The position numbers and the translations under genes are program-made. From Litsea cubeba (lineage: Eukaryota > Streptophyta > Magnoliopsida > Laurales > Lauraceae): a stretch of DNA of 64,000 nucleotides. The stretch lies in NCBI GenBank assembly GCA_012931725.1, contig CM022944.1, forward strand, positions 66,994,076 to 67,058,075, given 5' to 3'. A model generated the notes under the pieces. The model saw only the letters and a program-made list of their open reading frames with translations. It ran no database searches and had not been told where the DNA came from. Below, piece after piece: positions 24,373 through 36,625 of this stretch (positions within the stretch are counted from its first letter, which is position 1; every line of letters begins with the position of its first letter).

Positions 24373-27300
24373 TATCGCGACCCCGGACCGGGTTAGGGAA
24401 CCAATTCCGGGATCGGGACCTGATGATGCCGCGCCACGTGCATCTCTTTGGCTAATCCGCACATGGAATTAAGAAAACATTTTTATCCGAGCACGTGATT
24501 TCCCACAGGGTTCCGCGGTGAGGATTATCCATGCATATCATCTCACATGTAAACATATCAAATGCATATTTGAGATTGCGGAAGCGTGTAGTAAATCATA
24601 GTAGTGCTATTCCATTCCATAAACAAGACTGATTTATAATTGATATGACGAGATATCAGAATGTGCAATGATCATTAGCATACTTCGCAAAAGTAAGGTT
24701 AAATCTATATAATGGTCAACAAAGACCAATACATAACAAAAGAATAAACCCAAAAGATATCATCACAAACTCCCAAAAGTGTCGTTCTCAAAGCCTGAGC
24801 GAATGTCTACATGACATCGTCAGCTTGCCACTCTATTACGCTATGCGGTTCACCGACCGCCTCCTCGGGCTCCTCTTCAATAGTAATGGGTTCGGGAGCT
24901 GAGTACCAAAATAAATTGATCAGACACGATGGTCTGGCAGGTAGGTGAAAAGATATGATAATACATCTGAAATAATGATACCTTAGAAAACATGTTGAAA
25001 ACCTTTATAAATAATGAATTTCGTAAAAGCCAATGCATCATTTATTAGGTAAAGGCATGAACAATATAAAACAAGAAGGTACCAAGAATAAGGAACTGAG
25101 AAGGTGGCAACCACACAAAGCTAAATCCTCTCTCACAAAAGTTATCAGGGCGTTGCTCTCGGTCACACAAGGTGAGGAGATTCAACGACGTTGACCTCAG
25201 TCACACGAGGTGAAGAGAGTCAACGAATTTATATAATCATATACATATAGCAAGACAAGAACATGGTAGCAAACCGGATAGCAATGCAAGACAATATCCA
25301 GGCTACAGCTGGCAGGACAAGAGGGGGATCTCCAAACCGGTAGATCAAACCGATAAGGTACATCCAAGCTTAGTGGTGCCGACTCATGGGTCATGTGCAA
25401 GAAAACAAAACAATACGTATATATATATATATTGGGGCAAGATGCTAATCAGCATAAGACATATCACATCAGGTCAAGCAATAACAAGATAGCAATTATG
25501 CTAAAAACCATATCCGGGGCGAGACTAGTTACAAGGCACGAAACTTGAAATCTACAAGTGAAATCCGGTAAAATCGGGTACAAATGGATTCTATAAGTCT
25601 CTGGGCCAAGTGTTGAAGGTCCAAGATTTAAATCAATGTGTATAGGGTCTCGTTTGTCGATTTAATATTTATCTGGTACTCCATAAGGATTAGAGCCAAC
25701 CCGGACCTTACGCACGTTGATAAGTTACAAGACCTTTAACGAGATTAGAATGATGGTACTTCTTCCTCACTATAGTCTTACAATTCGTCAGACATAATCA
25801 ATTAAATTCTATAATTTCGGTCTGCTTTTTGGTTAGCTGTCGGCTAGCCGAAATGCTGACCTACGGCTGACAGATATTACGACCTAGTACAGGGAATGGG
25901 GAGAAAATAGCTCTCTGGAATTCTAACCGACAACATTTCGGTTAGCCAAAATGCCACAATCAGAATTCAACAAAATTACAGCTCTCTGGAATTTGAACCG
26001 AAACATTTCGGTTAGATTTTCAGTTAGCCGAAACTCCACAATCAGAACTTAACAAAAACTGCAGCTCTCTGGAATTCGAACCGAAACATTTCGGTTAGCT
26101 TTTCGGTTAACCGAAATGCCACAGTCAGAATTCAACAAAGATTGCAGCTCTCTGGAATTTGAACCGAAAACCTTTCGGTTAGCCGAAATTCTGACCGAAA
26201 CTGCTACGGGACTGATTTATGAAGTTGTTTTCAGTCCTTCCTTCAAACCTTCCTCATTTTTAAGGGTCAGATCCCTATACAAAATTGAGTTGAAAACTCT
26301 ACCATTTCTACATTAAAATTTCCATTCTCAACACTTCAAATCCATCACTCCAAAGCATTCACCCAACACTTCCTTTCCATCCATTCAAAACATGTGGAAT
26401 CCATTACAACATAGGCCATTCAAATTTAACATAGAGGAATGTACATTTGCAAGAGATAAAAAGACACCTTAATAGGTGCATTTGAAATCAATAGAAGACA
26501 AGTCATAACCATGATTTAAGCAAATCAAATCATAATGAGAAAATTAAGAACATGCATATATATGATTTTCACATTAAATGAATCATTTCAACCACTTGCC
26601 TTGGGTCCAAAGCTAGCAAATTAAGCTCTAATTACCTTTTAAGCTCAAAATCAAACACCTATACAAAACCCCCCAAATCCAACCCTAAAATATCAAAAAT
26701 CAAATCAAAACAAAGGGAAAACTTCCGATAATGAAAATGGAGTTTATCCAAGGCCAACTAAACAAGAATCTAGGAGATGAAAGAGATCTCTTACCTAAAA
26801 AGTCTTCAAATAAGCAAGGTTAGCTCAATGAGAAATTCGAAGTTGATGAATCCTTCTAAAAATGGTACCAAAGGAAAGCTCTTGACAAGGGGAAAAAGAT
26901 TAGTGAAGGTCTTCTCTTGATTTGAGCAAGGTTTTTAGGTGTTTTGTCAGGAAGAAAAGAAGAAGAAGAAGGGGAACCGCTGGCTTTTGCTGGTGGAGCT
27001 TCTCTTGTGCAGGAATTAGGGCAAAAAGGGGAATGAAGAAGGTGGGTTTCTATATATACAAAGAAGAGAGTGGGTCCTACAACTTAAAACATTTGTCGGG
27101 CTCATAACATGCGTCTCGGGACCTCAAATGAATTCGACGAAGAAAACAAAGTTGTTCAATGAAATATCTAGTTTCCAAAAAGTGTATGTTTTGCAAGTTT
27201 TGGTGACATTGAAAGTCGTGTCCAGATTTTGGGTAAAAAGACTGTTTTGCCCTCAAATCGAGAAGAGTCTGGTTTCGGGCCCTCGAATGAGAACGAGGTC

Positions 27301-27568
27301 AACACGAAAGTTGTAGAGAATAATAAGATAAGACAAACGGGATTAAAAACATAACTTTTAGAAAATGATGATTAAACCTAAAAGCTCACGTAAATCTATA
27401 ACAAGAACCCCCAAAGGGTCCCACAAATCAAGAAGGCTCTCAAAATTCCCCAAAGCTATTATAAAAGCTATTCTAACCCAAAACTAAGTCCAAATCCACT
27501 AAACACACTTATAGCTAAGACACAACTTAATTAACACTAATCGAGGTCTCTCGGGTCGGGGTCTTATA
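24373..27568. mobile_element. X: 3.2-kb non-coding LTR-like insertion
   Basis: 3196 bp flanked by GTGGC (24368-24372 and 27569-27573); removing it restores the RT codons of G. Ends are TATCGCGACCCCGGACC and, reverse complemented, TATAAGACCCCGACCC, a short imperfect inverted repeat. The related Y and X' fragments end in TGTCACG and TCTCACA, so X most likely has decayed TG/CA ends. A 5-bp duplication fits integrase. No ORF resembles a known protein. It is probably a solo LTR or a non-autonomous LARD-like element. A TA run lies near 25420. Confidence 0.72.
25909..26210. repeat. Tandem 71-83 bp repeats in X
   Basis: Four units start at 25909, 25980, 26063 and 26146, each opening AGCTCTCTGGAATT. 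Within units, GAACCGAAA and TTTCGGTTAGC occur as close inverted copies and can fold back. Related CGGCTAGCCGAAAT sequence precedes the array from about 25830. The function is unknown. Confidence 0.85.
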
Positions 27569-28445
27569 GTGGCATCAATCATCTGATCGATTTTTTGAAG
27601 TGGGAAGCTGTCCTTCGGGCAAGCTTTATTGAGGTCGGGGAAATCGATGCACACTCTCCATTTGCTAGTTTTCTTCTTGACAACCACCGTATTAGCTAAC
27701 CAAATCGGGTACTGGACTTCCTTAATTGCTTCAGCTTCCAACAACCTGTCGACTCCTCAGCCACTGCTTTCGACTGCGGCAAACCTGACCTGCGGGCTTT
27801 TTGCATCACGGGTTTGTGCTTAGGATCCACGTTCAATTGGTGACACATGAACCGGGGTCGATACCGGGCATTTCGCTCGGAGTCCAAGCGAAGACATCTC
27901 TGCTCTACATCAAGAAGTTGGAGAGCTTGGTCTTTTCGGGATCGGCGAACTGGCTACCGAGCAGGAAGAACCTGTCCAGGTCGAGTGGATCAATCCTGAC
28001 CTCGACTATATCTTCGATGCTCTTCTTCTCGGGGATTCGGCCGATCTCGTCCAGCTCCCTCTCGAGTTCTGCCATATGTACCCGTCCCGGGTCCCTTTCT
28101 CCAGGGACCACGGCCATCTGCTGGTCTGCTCCCACGGTGACTACATCCATGCTGCCGTCATTGTTTTATAGCGAGGAAGTCTGTCGTTACAAAGGCTCCG
28201 CCCACCCGGGTTTCCAGGGTTACCTTGCCTTTGGGGTATACCGGTTTGGCGCTGAACCCAATCAAAGGAGTACGAGCCTCTTGCAAATCTGTTTCTGAGA
28301 GACTCATCTTTTTGAAACAGCTGAAATAGAGGATTTCAAATGAACTATCAGGATTGATGAGGATCCTCTTAACAGTGTAGTCCCGCAGCTTCAACTGAGG
28401 AGAAGCGGGTCGTTGTGGGGGAGCTGGAATCCTTCGAGGTCCTTT
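27569..28445 (-). pseudogene. G pol: protease, linker and RT start
   Basis: Minus strand. The protease-like part is at about 28394-28158 (YTVKRILI, PLIGFSAKPVYPKG), but the usual DxGSS catalytic triad reads NPDSS, so the active Asp looks lost. The linker runs about 28150-27905 (EVRIDPLDLDRFFLLGSQ). The RT start is near 27870-27574 (CHQLNVDPKHKPV, WLANTVVVKKK, RVCIDFPDLNKACPKDSFPL, DQMIDAT). Several frame changes separate these blocks. Sequence and order match plant Tat/Retand Gypsy pol. Confidence 0.88.
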
Positions 28446-30347
28446 TTAGATAAACAGATCGCTGGGCGCTCACGCCGCACTTTCTTAGATGCTGGTCCGA
28501 GCTCGGCCCTCATCACTTCTTTCCCATGAGAGGCCCGCCTGGCCTCAATACGAGCCTGAGCGTTGCCCTTAGGGGATGACGTTGATGATCTTCTCTGATC
28601 CATCGCTGTCCGGGTCTTTGTCGCTGCTTTGATGATTTCGGCCACTGCCAGTATCTCCCGATTTGATGTAATCCTTCAGGTGGCCTTCCTTAGCGAGCTT
28701 TTCGAGGTGTGACTTCAGGATCCTGCACTCCTCGGTTTTGTGCCCATTTTGTTTATGATAGGCACAAAACCTGCTCTGGTCTCGGGATGAGGGATCACCC
28801 TGAATAGGCTGAGGCCAGCTGAAGTACGGTTGCTTCTTGATCTTATGCATGATCTGATGGATTGGTTCCTTGAAGATGGTGTTCACAGCTTGGTAGGAGT
28901 CGGTGGGAGGTCTGGGCTTCCTGCCACCCCCAGATTTGGATGCCGGGGTTTTTGCCGAGGTGGCCGAAACCCAAGCTTGGCTCAGCTCCTCTCTCCTAAA
29001 CGGCTTCTTGTCCTTGCGAGGCTAATCGTCCTTGTCCTTGCGCCCTATGCCGTGGCTTTCTTGAGCCCAAATCCATCTTCTTACCGGGCAATGTATCGTT
29101 TTACCCAGGACATCAATGCCGGCACAGAGGCTACTGGATCCCCGGCCAAGTCTTTTCTGAGCTCGTTACCTGGTAAAAGGGCGTTCTGAAAGGCCAAGAT
29201 CGCCACTTTGTCTTTTGAACCCTAGATCTGACTGTACACTGTCCAGAATCGCTTAGCAAACTAGGTGATATTCTCGCTCTACTTCATCTTCAGGGCCAAT
29301 ATATCAGCATCGGTCTTAGGAAAGACATTGTAAGCTTGAAATTTCTTCAGGAAGGAGAGTTGAAGCTGCCTCCAGCTCGAGATAGATCTCTCTGGGAGAG
29401 TGTAGAACCACTTCAGAGGGAGGTCACCCAAACTGGAAAAAAAGACTTTACAATTCAGGTGCCCCTCATCTCCCCAAATAGACATCCTCTGGGAGAAATG
29501 CCGGAGGTGAGCGGCAGGGTCCGATACCCCGTCGTAGAGGACAAATCTCAGAACGGAGAACTTCTTGGGCAGGGAGGAGTCTTTTATCTCTTGAGTGAAC
29601 GGAGAAATACCAAGATCGGTGGGGCCACAGACATCCTGCTGATCTCGGGCGAGTCCAGCCATCTCTAAGTTGTGCTGGACCGCCAGCTTGATGTGCCTCT
29701 CGAGCCATTCTTGCTTATCGTCCTTCTCCGGTGACAATTTCTTACTTTCTCTTCGAGTGTCCTCGGCTGTGATGGCTTCGGGAGCGACTATTTCGGCCAT
29801 GATGGCTTCGACTATTGCTCGAGCCTTCATCGTGGGCTCGACGGCGCTTTTGTTCTTGATAAGTTCTCAAGTCCTTGTGGGAGGAGGGGATCACCCTGCT
29901 CTGAGTGGCCCTCCCTTCGCTTTGGCGTCCTGAAGGTTGCCTTAACGAGGTCGCTCCTCTAGCTCTTAGCTGCTGCTGGAGCTAACGAATTAACTTCTCT
30001 TGCTCTTGGATGAGGACGTTTTGAGCCGTGACATCCCCACCACCAGTGAAGTGACGTGAATGGTGGGACTTGCTGACTGCTACGGATTTGTCCCCCTATG
30101 GACGCTCCCGTCGCCGTTCATTCCACCGGGGAGGCATAACTTCCTCACCAGGGGATGAATCCTCGACTCGCTTTGCGAATGGAATCTGGACGAAGAGGTG
30201 TGCGTCAGGACGCTCTTTGACTGCAGCTATGCCAGACCTTGCCCCGGATCGCCTCTGAGGAGGAGCGTCCGGCGACGGGCCCGGAGGTGACGGTAGCTGG
30301 ATCACTGCTCTCGAAGATTCTCTGCCTTTCTTAGCCTTCGGAGGCAT
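28446..30347 (-). pseudogene. G gag, broken
   Basis: The start is taken at the ATG 30347-30345 (MPPKAKKGRE), about 30 bp past the primer site. The capsid-like retrotransposon gag domain lies at about 29690-29280 (SPFTQEIKDS, YDGVSDPAAHLRHF, LPLKWFYTLPERSISSWRQL, SFLKKF). A C-terminal CxxH-H-C motif, CAYHKQNGHKTEEC, lies near 28770-28730 and is typical of Tat gag. A stop follows ADILALKMK near 29279, and frameshifts occur after it. The long plus-strand ORFs opposite are shadows. Confidence 0.88.
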
Positions 30348-30375
30348 GATACATGGGAAGATTGAGCTAATACTT

Positions 30376-30393
30376 TCCCACAGACGTCGCCAA
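30376..30393 (-). other. G primer binding site
   Basis: On minus, TTGGCGACGTCTGTGGGA follows the LTR end CTTGCA by one base. TTGGCGCCGTCTGTGGGA-like sites are common in plant Gypsy elements. The tRNA is not assigned. Confidence 0.65.
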
Positions 30394-30394
30394 T

Positions 30395-31259
30395 TGCAAG
30401 TGCAAAAATTATAACTCACAAGATTATAGGGTGCCTGGTAGGACTTATCCAAATATATGGTGAGGATTAGCTGCCTTAAAATCTGAAAGGGGAGAAATAA
30501 ACGGTCAGAGGACCCCGGCTATGGGCAGCGCAGGGCTCTCCGATGCCTAAGTTGGAATGAAGGTCGAAGAAAAGGGAGACAGAGTAACGACTCAAGAGGG
30601 GGTGTGTATCCATACCTTTGTCTTGGAACGTCCTCGTATTTATAGAGGATTTTTCCTGATATCTTGGGGTGGGCCCCTAGATTTGATAAGAAAAAACTTA
30701 CTAGCCCACAAAATAATAAATGAGGATCCATCATAGCCCACAATGCATTTATTGCCAGTCCGATCAACCCATATCGCATTAAATGCATGTCATGTTGGGC
30801 CTGATCGTGTCTCAAGTCTTTGGCGGTTGAGGTCCCATCGGATCCATCCTCGGACTCTACCCAGATTTGGCTACAGCCGCTGGATGTCGCCTTGTAAGCG
30901 ATCTGGCGAAGATTGTGGATGGCTGGGATGGCCCATATGTCCCATTGACACGTGCTCGTACTCAACCACGTGTCCGATGACGTGGCAGAAGTAGGGGCGA
31001 CCATAGTATTTGTCTTGACTGGCGACCTGACTCCCTTAGCCGGGGTCGGGCGCACAGCCGAAGTCAGCCTACGTAGCCGAGTCGGCCTGGGCAGCCAAAG
31101 TCCATGCTGGTCTCGGCCAAGGCTCTGACCCTATTGCCGTGGTGTGTTTAGACAGCACGTGGGTGCGCTTAAATAGCAGTTTACTGTCGATTTTAGTGTA
31201 ATTCTGATACCTTAAAAATCTCCCCACACAGTACCAGACTTTCCTTTCATAAATCAACA
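30395..31259 (-). mobile_element. G 5' LTR
   Basis: 865 bp; on minus it runs from TGTTGATTTATG to TTTGCACTTGCA. A TATAAATA box lies at 30637-30644 on minus. The partner LTR lies outside the window, so there is no direct copy for comparison; ends rest on TG/CA plus the primer site and gag order. The plus-strand flank TAATG (31260-31264) is a predicted target duplication. Confidence 0.8.
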
Positions 31260-32611
31260 TTAATGGACTAAGTGTGTATTGAGATGACCCTAAATAAGCT
31301 ATTCAATTACTTCCCTCTATTCCATTCCAAGTTAGAAAATATGTATGATTTCTACTAATTGTTTTGAAACAAATTGAATGATTCTTCACATTTGAAAACA
31401 TCAGTAATTGAAATAGAGTGAGTGGTTCGCCACAATTTGAAAGTATCAATAAAACTACTCGATTGAGTGAGTGATATGTTCATTTGCAAATTATTTAGAG
31501 TAGTTGCTTTATCGATAAAAATGCTTTGAATGGTTTTGAATGTATCGATTTGTGTCTTTGTCCGGCACCACTAAGCTTGGGACGCTTGTTGAATTGATCA
31601 CCCGACTTGGAGTCCTTATTATTGTATCACCAACTGCAGTTTGGAACTCTTTTATGAGTGAGTGTTTCCAGCCATGGCGACGATGAGATCTTTTCTTCCA
31701 TTTTGCAATGTTTATAATTGATCGAGTACTTTCATTACTTTGGTAAATGAAGTACGTGTTGATTGAGTACTTTTGCAGTACGTTTCTGAGTGAGTGCTCC
31801 TTTTACTTTGGTAATAGGGGAATGTAGCATATGTGGTTTGCCAATTGTATTATTCGAACGTCATCATTTTATTTGAATGTTTTTGTTTCACTAAATTGCC
31901 ATTGTTTCTTCGAATCTTTATACTTTATGATTTGTTTAATGTTTCATAAATGTTCTTTATATTGTTACTATCATTGATTAGGAGTTTGAATGTATTTATA
32001 TTCGTTTTATCATGTTTGAAAAATCCTATCATTATGTTACATGTTTTATTTGCTTGCTAGATTGTTGTGTCTGACCCCCCCCCCCCCCCCCCCCCTTTAT
32101 TGTTTGGTACTAGATCTTGACCCCTCATCCTTTGAGGCGCAGCTTGAGGAGGAGGCTAAAGCGCAAACTGAATGTGAGTGGTAACCCGATGATGTTGTTT
32201 AAACATCGAATTGTACTTAAGCTGCGGATCACCTTGGGGTTGAATATTTTGTTGGGTTTTGTTTATAGCCATTGTAGGCTTGTTTTTTTTTTTCGGATTT
32301 GTAATTAAACAACTTTTATTGTATGAACTTAAATTAACTTTGGGGCCCATATATGATATGTTTCTCATTTTGATACTAGTCCTAAATGTCCATTTTATTT
32401 ATATGTTTGGAATTAATTGTTTGCTGCAATGTTTCCGTGAGTTTTATATATTGCGAATGTGATTGCTAGATAGTAATGGATCGAACTTTGAGGATCCTTA
32501 CCGTGGAAAACCTGTGGGAAACATGTGTGTGCGGCGGAATTTTCTGACTCACCACGCCACGACCCCGGATTAAGGACGTAATAAATGGGTTCTCGGTCCG
32601 GGGGCGTGACA
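31260..32611. mobile_element. Y: X-family fragment, opposite orientation to X
   Basis: AT-rich and without a supported gene. It matches X in reverse: CGGCACCACTAAGCTTGG near 31561 pairs with about 25370, and the CCTGTGGGA region near 32510 pairs with about 24510. It ends GGGGGCGTGACA at 32611, whose reverse complement TGTCACGCCCCCGGACC aligns with the left end of X. The left side is cut by the G insertion. Confidence 0.6.
32075..32095. repeat. 21-base C homopolymer
   Basis: An uninterrupted run of 21 C inside Y, flanked by TCTGA and TTTATTG. It is slippage-prone, so its length may be a sequencing or assembly approximation. Confidence 0.9.
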
Positions 32612-32891
32612 CGGAGTGAACACGAAAGTTGTAGGGAATAACGAGACTAGTCAAATGAAGCTGAAATGAGGATTTTTAGGAATTAAAGAGAACCTCCCCA
32701 TGCTAACCACATAAAATAAATAGGACCCTACGGTCACTGTCTAGGTTCACTGGCTCTCAAAACTCCCCAAAGCTAAAGAAAAAAGCCAATCTAGCTCAGA
32801 AACTCCACCAAACAACCACTAATCCTGCTTAGAGAACTAATCCACAAATAAATCAACACTAATCAAGGAAATTAGGGGTCGGGTTCTCACA
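32612..32891. mobile_element. X': right end of an X-family element
   Basis: Aligns collinearly with about 27290-27568 of X (AACACGAAAGTTGTAG, then CTCTCAAAA-TCCCCAAAGCT, then CACTAATC). It ends GGGTCGGGTTCTCACA. Its left part is replaced by Y, so Y probably inserted into it. Confidence 0.6.
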
Positions 32892-33591
32892 ATTATGTTT
32901 GGCCTTAGTTTTGGACATAGATTTGGGATTTTGGAGAGCGTTTTGTTTTAGTCCGGCACATTTAGGGAGGCCTTGAGTGCAAGTGTGAGCCTAGGAGAAA
33001 ATTCTAGATTTCTGAATTTATTGTGATTTTGATTTCTTTTGAATGATTTTGTGATTATCTACAACTTTCGTATTCAGCTTGTCCGTGTTTGAGACCCAGA
33101 AACCCATGTTTTGGCCCAAAAGGTTAAAATTGACTTTTCACACTCAAATCTGGACATGAATTTTGAAATCTCAAAACCATGTCAAAGTTATACTTTTTGG
33201 AAACTAGATTTTTCAAGGATCATTTTATCCTTCTTCGTCAATCTCGTCAGGGGCCCGCAGGATGATGTTTTAGCCATTGCAAGTTTCAGACCTGTTAGGG
33301 CCCACTTTCCACTCAACTTAAGTCATCTCCCTCACTCGCTCACGTTCATTTTTCCAAACTCTATTCAGTTGTAGAAACTTCAGAACTCAGACCTTAGGGA
33401 GAACTTCTTTTCTCTCCATGATCTTCCTCCTGTATGCCATAGCTAGAGACTTTGGAATGGAGATTTGATCACATCATTTTCTTCCTCTCCTTCCAAGCTT
33501 TTCCTTGCTACTCTTTGTTTGGAAATCCCAGCTGGACAACCTCTACTTCTTCTCCCTTTCATCTTGTTTGGACACCTCTAGGTAAGAGCTT
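32892..33591. mobile_element. X'': X-family piece, inverted relative to X
   Basis: The segment near 33055-33250 (CTACAACTTTCGT, CTGGACATGA, GGAAACTAGAT, CTTCTTCGTCAA) is the reverse complement of about 27090-27310 in X. No gene. It stops at the B1 LTR. The last bases, CTAGGTAAGAGCTT, resemble a splice donor but nothing else supports a gene. Confidence 0.55.
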
Positions 33592-36182
33592 TGATGGACA
33601 GTGCTTCTGCTCGGTTCTACCGAGGTCGGCGGACGTGCGAGTCCGTTTGGGTCCGACCCTTTCATAACTGGGGGGCAGAGGCGTGCATCAACATTTCTTT
33701 TGTGTGGGTGTGCCAGATTTTCTATTTTACTTAGAATTGTAAGTGGTGATCTGGAGATCACCTTCGCAAGTAAAAAGGAAATCAACTTCTTTCAAGTTTT
33801 CCATTGCACATATATTTAAGAAAAGAGACATTTCTTGATTTGCCGTGAAAGCCGATTTTTTGGCATTTATAGCCGATTTTGGCGTTTATAGCCGATTTTG
33901 GGCGTTTATAGCTGATTTTAGCGTTTATAGCCGATTTACAATTCTTATCAATAATGAAAGACAAGAGTTGTGATTTTTGTCTCTTTTAAAAAAATACAAA
34001 CTACAATGAAAAGCAAGAAAAGGAGGATCTAACTTCTCAGGAGATTGTGGGGGACCCGTTCAGATTGACGGTCGCAAGCCATATGTGGACTTCGCCATCA
34101 TCCATGCAGATGAGAACAGAGGATGCTATTGATTCGCTTGGCTTGGCTGTAACCTCAGGTTTTTAGAGGACAAAGAACAAAAGGAGGTCCTATGTACAAT
34201 AAAAAACCAAGTAGACGGGCTGAAAAGCCATGTCTAAGCCATTGGAGGCAGAAGGAGAAGGCAAGGACCTTGGGGGCGTACCCCCCAAGGGACTTTTGTC
34301 ACCTTGTAACGGTGGTCGGTGTAAAACTTCCACAGAGTTTTCTCCTTCTTTCTCTGGATTTCTGTGCTTTTTTCTGATCTGGGATCTGTCTTGTTTTTCC
34401 GATCTGTATTCCTTTGGAGTGTTCTCCTATTTATTGGCTCTTAGTAGCCATTTAGGAGAGTTTATGGGCTTTTATTGTCATTAAGCCGCATAATGGGAGG
34501 AGTTACAGGATTTAATTCCTTTATTTTGTAACTCCTTTTTCTTGGCTTCTGATTGGCCAGAGGAGATTGAGGGCATTTAATCACCTTTAATCGCCATGAT
34601 GGGAGGAGTTTCATGGCTTAAATGTCATGAATCTCTTGACTTGTAACTCCCGGATGGTTGCTTCTAATTAGGCTATCCAAAGAAATGGATTAATGACTGC
34701 AATAAAGCTAATCAATTAATCGCATTAAGTGGTCGCCGAGCAGTTGAAGAGTCGCGGGTCGTGCCGCGTCTTTTGGGATTCTTCTGGTGATGATCATCGA
34801 TGGATTTTCATGTAGATCGACATCGGATGACCATGTAACTTCAGGTATTGGTTGACAACAGCGGGTCGGTGCCATCTGTCCTGTCGATTTCTCGATCGGT
34901 CGGGTAGAAAGAACACTTTTTTTTGGTTGACCAGTTGGCGATGAACGTTGACTTCGATACTCTTGATTATTGACCCGTGATTTTGACGGATGTCAGAGGA
35001 TTTGGTGTCTCAAAAGTATGAATTTTGGAAAATACCAGAGGTCGGACGCTTCGAATAGCGAAAAAAGGGCAAAAAATGGGGTTTCCAGGGCCCTCCCGGC
35101 GATCCCGGGCTCCAAGATCGCCGGCGACCCTGGCCCAGGGTGGCAGGGGCTGGCGACCCTGGGGGGTTTTCCCCCCTTTTGTCCCGTTTTGTGTCCATTT
35201 TTGCTATTTTTTATTCTTTTTTCTTCTGTATTTTTCCTTGACATTTTTTATCATTTATTGGCCTGATTTCCCTGTAGAAAACCTGATGAGAATCCTTGCA
35301 TTTTGTTTTGCAAAGTTTCCAATTTTCTGAGAAAGCCGAAGACTTTGTCGCGCAGAGCTGCCGATTTTCCATCAGAAGCTGAAACTGGGCCAACGATGTC
35401 GAAATGACCTGAAATTTGGGGTGAACCTTGTTGAGCAATAAATAAGACCAACCATAGGCTTTTGTTTGAGTTTTGAAGCCGTTTGGGGTCCTATCACTAG
35501 TAGACTTGCTTTTGTCGCGATGAAGATGTCGCGACTTGATGTGCGGTCAACCGATGTCTGATTGGCTTGAAATTTGACAGGGAACCTATTGGAGTCATTT
35601 TAAGATGATCCACAGGCTCTGTCTTGGAAACCATGGTCCTGGGGAGCTTCGTCGCCGAGTGGCCTGATTTGGCTTCTGAGCGTCAAAGTATGGTCAAATG
35701 TTGTCGAAATGACCTGAAACTTGACGTGTAGCCCTTTGTAAAGCATTTTGAAGCCGTCCATGTGCTCTATCTGATGAGTGATGGCCTTGGAGGTTCTCGC
35801 CGCCGAGAGGCTTGATTTAGCTGTTCGAGGGTTGATGTAGGGTCAAACGTTGTTGGTTTGACTGGGAACTTGACGTGGAGCCTTTTGGATGTATTTTAAG
35901 ACCATCCATCGGCTCTGATCGAAGATTTGGTGTCTCCGATGTTTTCACCGCCGGGAGCTCCTTTTCAGCTGCCGGAGAAGCGAAGTTAGGCCAAATGATT
36001 TTAAAATGGCCCGAAACTTCTTATGTACTCCTCTTTTGGCTGTCTTGAAGGATCTTGCAGTTTTTGTTTGATTCTGACAAGATTTGATTTTTTTGAAGTA
36101 GCATTGCCTATTTATGGCAGGTTGCGACTTCATGCAGTTTTCTGGTTCTTGAAGAAGCAAAGCGGCATTTTTGGTGTCAACA
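33592..36182 (-). mobile_element. B1 3' LTR (Tat-like Gypsy), minus sense
   Basis: 2591 bp from TGATGGACAG (plus) to GGTGTCAACA. On minus it begins TGTTGACACC right after a purine tract, so it is the 3' LTR of a minus-strand element. It carries four GGCGTTTATAGCC units near 33855-33930 and the U3 palindrome region near 35120-35145. ORFs in 34.9-35.4 kb are chance frames of GC-rich U3. Confidence 0.88.
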
Positions 36183-36198
36183 AATGCCCCCTCGAGGT
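36183..36198 (-). other. B1 polypurine tract
   Basis: On minus, CCTCGAGGGGGCATT ends directly at the LTR TG. The same tract flanks B2. It fixes element orientation as minus. Confidence 0.85.
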
Positions 36199-36406
36199 GC
36201 AACAACGAGTTGCTTAACTTTTGTAGTCGATGTGCTTCGAAGAGATTTTGTGAAGGAGAGCTTGTGACTTGACCAAGAGTTTTTGAGCAGTCTTTCTTTT
36301 TGGTATTTGTAGCCTTTTGAGCTTCCATGGGAATTTTATGGTAGTGAAAGGGATCACGTACCATCTCGAGGCAAAGTTTTGAAGATGACGTCAGGGATGT
36401 GGATTT

Positions 36407-36625
36407 GGGTTTTGACCTTATGACCTAACAGGCTGTATGTGGCAGGTTAGGGGGTCAGGTTTGGTTTTGACCATGTGAACCAACAAGCTGTATGTGGAAT
36501 GTTGGGGGATTAATTTTAGTTTTGATCTTGTGACCTAACAGGCTATATGTGGTAAGTTAGGGGATCAGGTTTTGGTTTTTGGCTTTGGTCTTGTGACCTA
36601 ACAAGCTATATGTGGGACCAGGATT
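36407..36625. repeat. B1 hairpin repeat array (four units)
   Basis: Units of about 50-65 bp with CCTAAC and GTTAGG arms, the first arm at 36424-36429. Unit 2 instead has CCAAC/GTTGG. Unit 4 has lost its right arm. The array is collinear with the B2 array. Confidence 0.8.

Noticed and set aside
27801..29933. Long plus-strand ORFs opposite G gag-pol
   Set aside because: The minus strand encodes recognisable gag, protease and RT motifs; the plus frames are shadows.
33560..33600. Splice donor CTAGGTAAGAG before the B1 LTR as evidence of a host gene
   Set aside because: No supporting exon or conserved protein; the flank is X-family sequence.
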